Origin: Halichoerus grypus
Taxonomy: Eukaryota; Chordata; Mammalia; Carnivora; Phocidae
DNA length: 64,000 bases
Assembly: GCF_964656455.1 (NCBI RefSeq)
Contig: NC_135718.1
Coordinates: 145,000,262-145,064,261, forward strand
Direction: 5' to 3'
Of this stretch, positions 62,396-64,000 are shown one piece after another. The notes beneath the pieces are model-generated. The model had not been told where the DNA came from. It saw only the letters and a program-made list of their open reading frames with translations, and did not search any database. The stretch's first letter is position 1. Each line of letters begins with the position of its first letter. The translations under genes were made by a program, and so were the position numbers.

Positions 62396-63624
62396 ACGAA
62401 TACACTGAACAAAATTATATGGCTGGATAAATGCTATTCACAACTACTGCCTGGAAATCTGATCCTATCGGGTCCTTTGGAATCTGAGTTAGTATCATTT
62501 GTTTTTCTTGCTTCTCTGTAAATTATAGCAGGAGAAAAAAAAGGTCATGTGGTTTCTGATTTACTGTAGAGAATATTGAGAAGGAAAAAAAAATCAGAGT
62601 AGTCATTGATAATCAGAAAACATAGAAAAACCTCACTGTGAAAGTCTTTATTATTTCTAAATTTGGTCAACTCTACCTTCCTGTACCCTGAGCTACAAGG
62701 CCCCCATTATCCTGAAGTCTATTTTTACAACACTCCATTTTGCAAGTGGGATTTAGGTTGGGAGGGCAGAAAATGTAGAAATCTCTACATCCCTTTCCCT
62801 CTCCCCAGTGTGTTCTGGAGATCGGCTTTCTCTAGCGTGTGCAGATTTGTGGGGGTGTTGGGCAACCCCTCTGTCCTGCCTTTCTCCTTCCTCTTTGCAT
62901 GTAGGTCACAGGTTTATCATGGCTGACTCCCCCTTCCCTCAATAATTATGACACACCGATGGTCAATGTGCTCCTTCCTGTCAGGAGAAAGAGGCCTGCT
63001 CTGGGAAAGGCCTCAGAAATGCTGGGATGGTCTTTGCTAGCTGCTGTCGTTCTTGATCTTCCTCACCAGGGTTATGGCAATTGAAAGGTGTTGGAACAAC
63101 CATCCAGACTCTGAGCAGACTCGGTGTTGATGCTAAACATCATAAACACAATCAACCACCAATGGAAATCAATAGTTACTTATTTGCTTTGCTCTTTGAG
63201 GTTCTAAGTAAGTGGGTGGGATGAATTTTCCTCTTTTTACCCCTTAGATTCAGGAGGATAAAGTTATTAAAGCGCAGAACTGGGCACCAGGAGGATGGTT
63301 AAAAAAATTGTGTTGATAACGTATTGTATTGAATCATGTAGCTTAAGAAGCAGGTGTTATTCTTGAAAATTCCAGTTGTGTGACTAATTTCTACTTTAAA
63401 AAAAAATGTTTTGTGTGGGGTAAAGATATCCAACCATGAGGTATGCATTTATTAGTGTTTTGGTTAATTTTCTTGAAATGAATAGTCAGGCTGCAGAAGC
63501 CAGACTCAAGCTTCAGATTAGTTCAGGGGCTTGATTTATTTATTTGCTCCCATATTAAAAGTTCTCTTTCTCTGGCTGTAGAAGCTGGATTTACACTCAA
63601 ACAGGACTAGATTAAGGGGCCCCC
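62396..63624. other. 1.2-kb repeat-poor interval
   Basis: No transposon or exon recognised. The 62.9-63.2 kb part is non-repetitive and could be a conserved element. The 87-codon frame at 62663-62926 has no domain. Confidence 0.4.
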
Positions 63625-63720
63625 AAATGACAGGAATCATATTTTAGCCTTTGTGTTCAAGCAGCACAGTGCCTGAATGTAGTGGGTGCTTAGTGAATAT
63701 ATTTTGAAAGAAATGTATAA
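63625..63720 (+). repeat. L2/MIR3-type 3' tail relic
   Basis: 'gcagcacagtgcctgaatgt' then 'agtgggtgcttagtgaatat' parallels the L2-type 'cacagtgcctggcacatagtaggtgctcaataaat' end. Short. Confidence 0.55.
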
Positions 63721-63751
63721 TGAAACAGCTGACCAACTCATTTATACTATC

Positions 63752-64000
63752 CTTTTTTTTTTATTGTGGTAAGATATACATAACATAAAATTGATCATTT
63801 TTACCATTTTAAGTATACCGTTCAGTGGTATTAAGTACATTCACATTGTTGGACAACCATCACCACCATCCACATCCAGACTGTGTTCATCTTCCTCAAC
63901 TGAAACTCTCTATCCCCTGAGCATGAATTCCCCATTCCTCCTCCACCTGCATCCCCAGATCCTGGCAACTGCCACTCTCCTTTCTGTCTGTATGAGTTTG
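63752..64000 (-). mobile_element. L1M 3' UTR, antisense, cut by window end
   Basis: T-run start, then 'attgtggtaagatatacata', 'acataaaattgatcattttt', 'accgttcagtggtattaagt', 'cacattgttggacaaccatc', 'accaccatccacatccagac' and 'ctggcaactgccactctcct'. Standard antisense L1M tail. The remainder lies beyond base 64000. Confidence 0.9.

Overview
The window is nuclear DNA from a mammal, and it contains no protein-coding gene that I can support. The repeats point to a carnivoran of the dog/bear/weasel/seal branch (Caniformia). There are several tRNA-derived SINEC elements with intact Pol III A and B boxes. There are also several young, 5'-truncated L1 3' ends of the carnivore type, most with readable target-site duplications (TSDs). 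I cannot name the species from sequence alone. The longest open frames (about 100-170 codons) all fall in microsatellites, pyrimidine tracts, L1 remnants or random sequence. The window reads as intergenic or deep-intronic DNA.

Layout: 1-3.5 kb holds MIRs, two SINECs, a GA tract and an L1 tail. 3.5-11.8 kb is mostly single-copy with scattered MIR/L2 relics. 11.8-14 kb has an L1-ORF1/HAL1-like relic cut by a SINEC, a 71-bp L1 insertion and TG-rich microsatellites. 14-17 kb is single-copy, with a GC-richer block near 14.55-14.8 kb. 17.4-18.5 kb carries two old MaLR/MLT1-type LTRs. 20.5-23.6 kb has a young L1 tail with an inverted 5' end and a long decayed L1 ORF2 relic. 24.2-26.5 kb is a dense nest (pyrimidine tract, MaLR LTR, an hAT MITE split by L1 plus Tigger, then MER5A). 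26.5-45 kb is mostly single-copy with MIRs, one SINEC, one MLT1 LTR and a near-perfect CTCF motif at 34.2 kb. 45.0-49.7 kb is a four-layer stack of L1 and SINEC insertions. 49.7-54.7 kb contains the only CpG-dense, promoter-like segment (about 51.1-51.45 kb), followed by a MIR/L2 cluster. 54.7-60.8 kb is again repeat-rich (HAL1-like, young L1, two MLT1 LTRs, split L1M). 60.8-63.75 kb is largely single-copy with a long CT/CA microsatellite. The window ends inside an antisense L1M tail.

Since no genes are visible, there is no pathway to reconstruct. Functional content, if any, is regulatory: the CpG-rich block with an NRF1-type motif and a strong splice donor, the CTCF motif, a homeodomain-type palindrome, a G-quadruplex-prone run, and several non-repetitive blocks that could be conserved elements. 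I found no CRISPR array, operon, phage, tRNA/rRNA gene or novel defence-like system, and none is expected here. Repeat family names rest on recognising consensus features by eye and should be confirmed with RepeatMasker.
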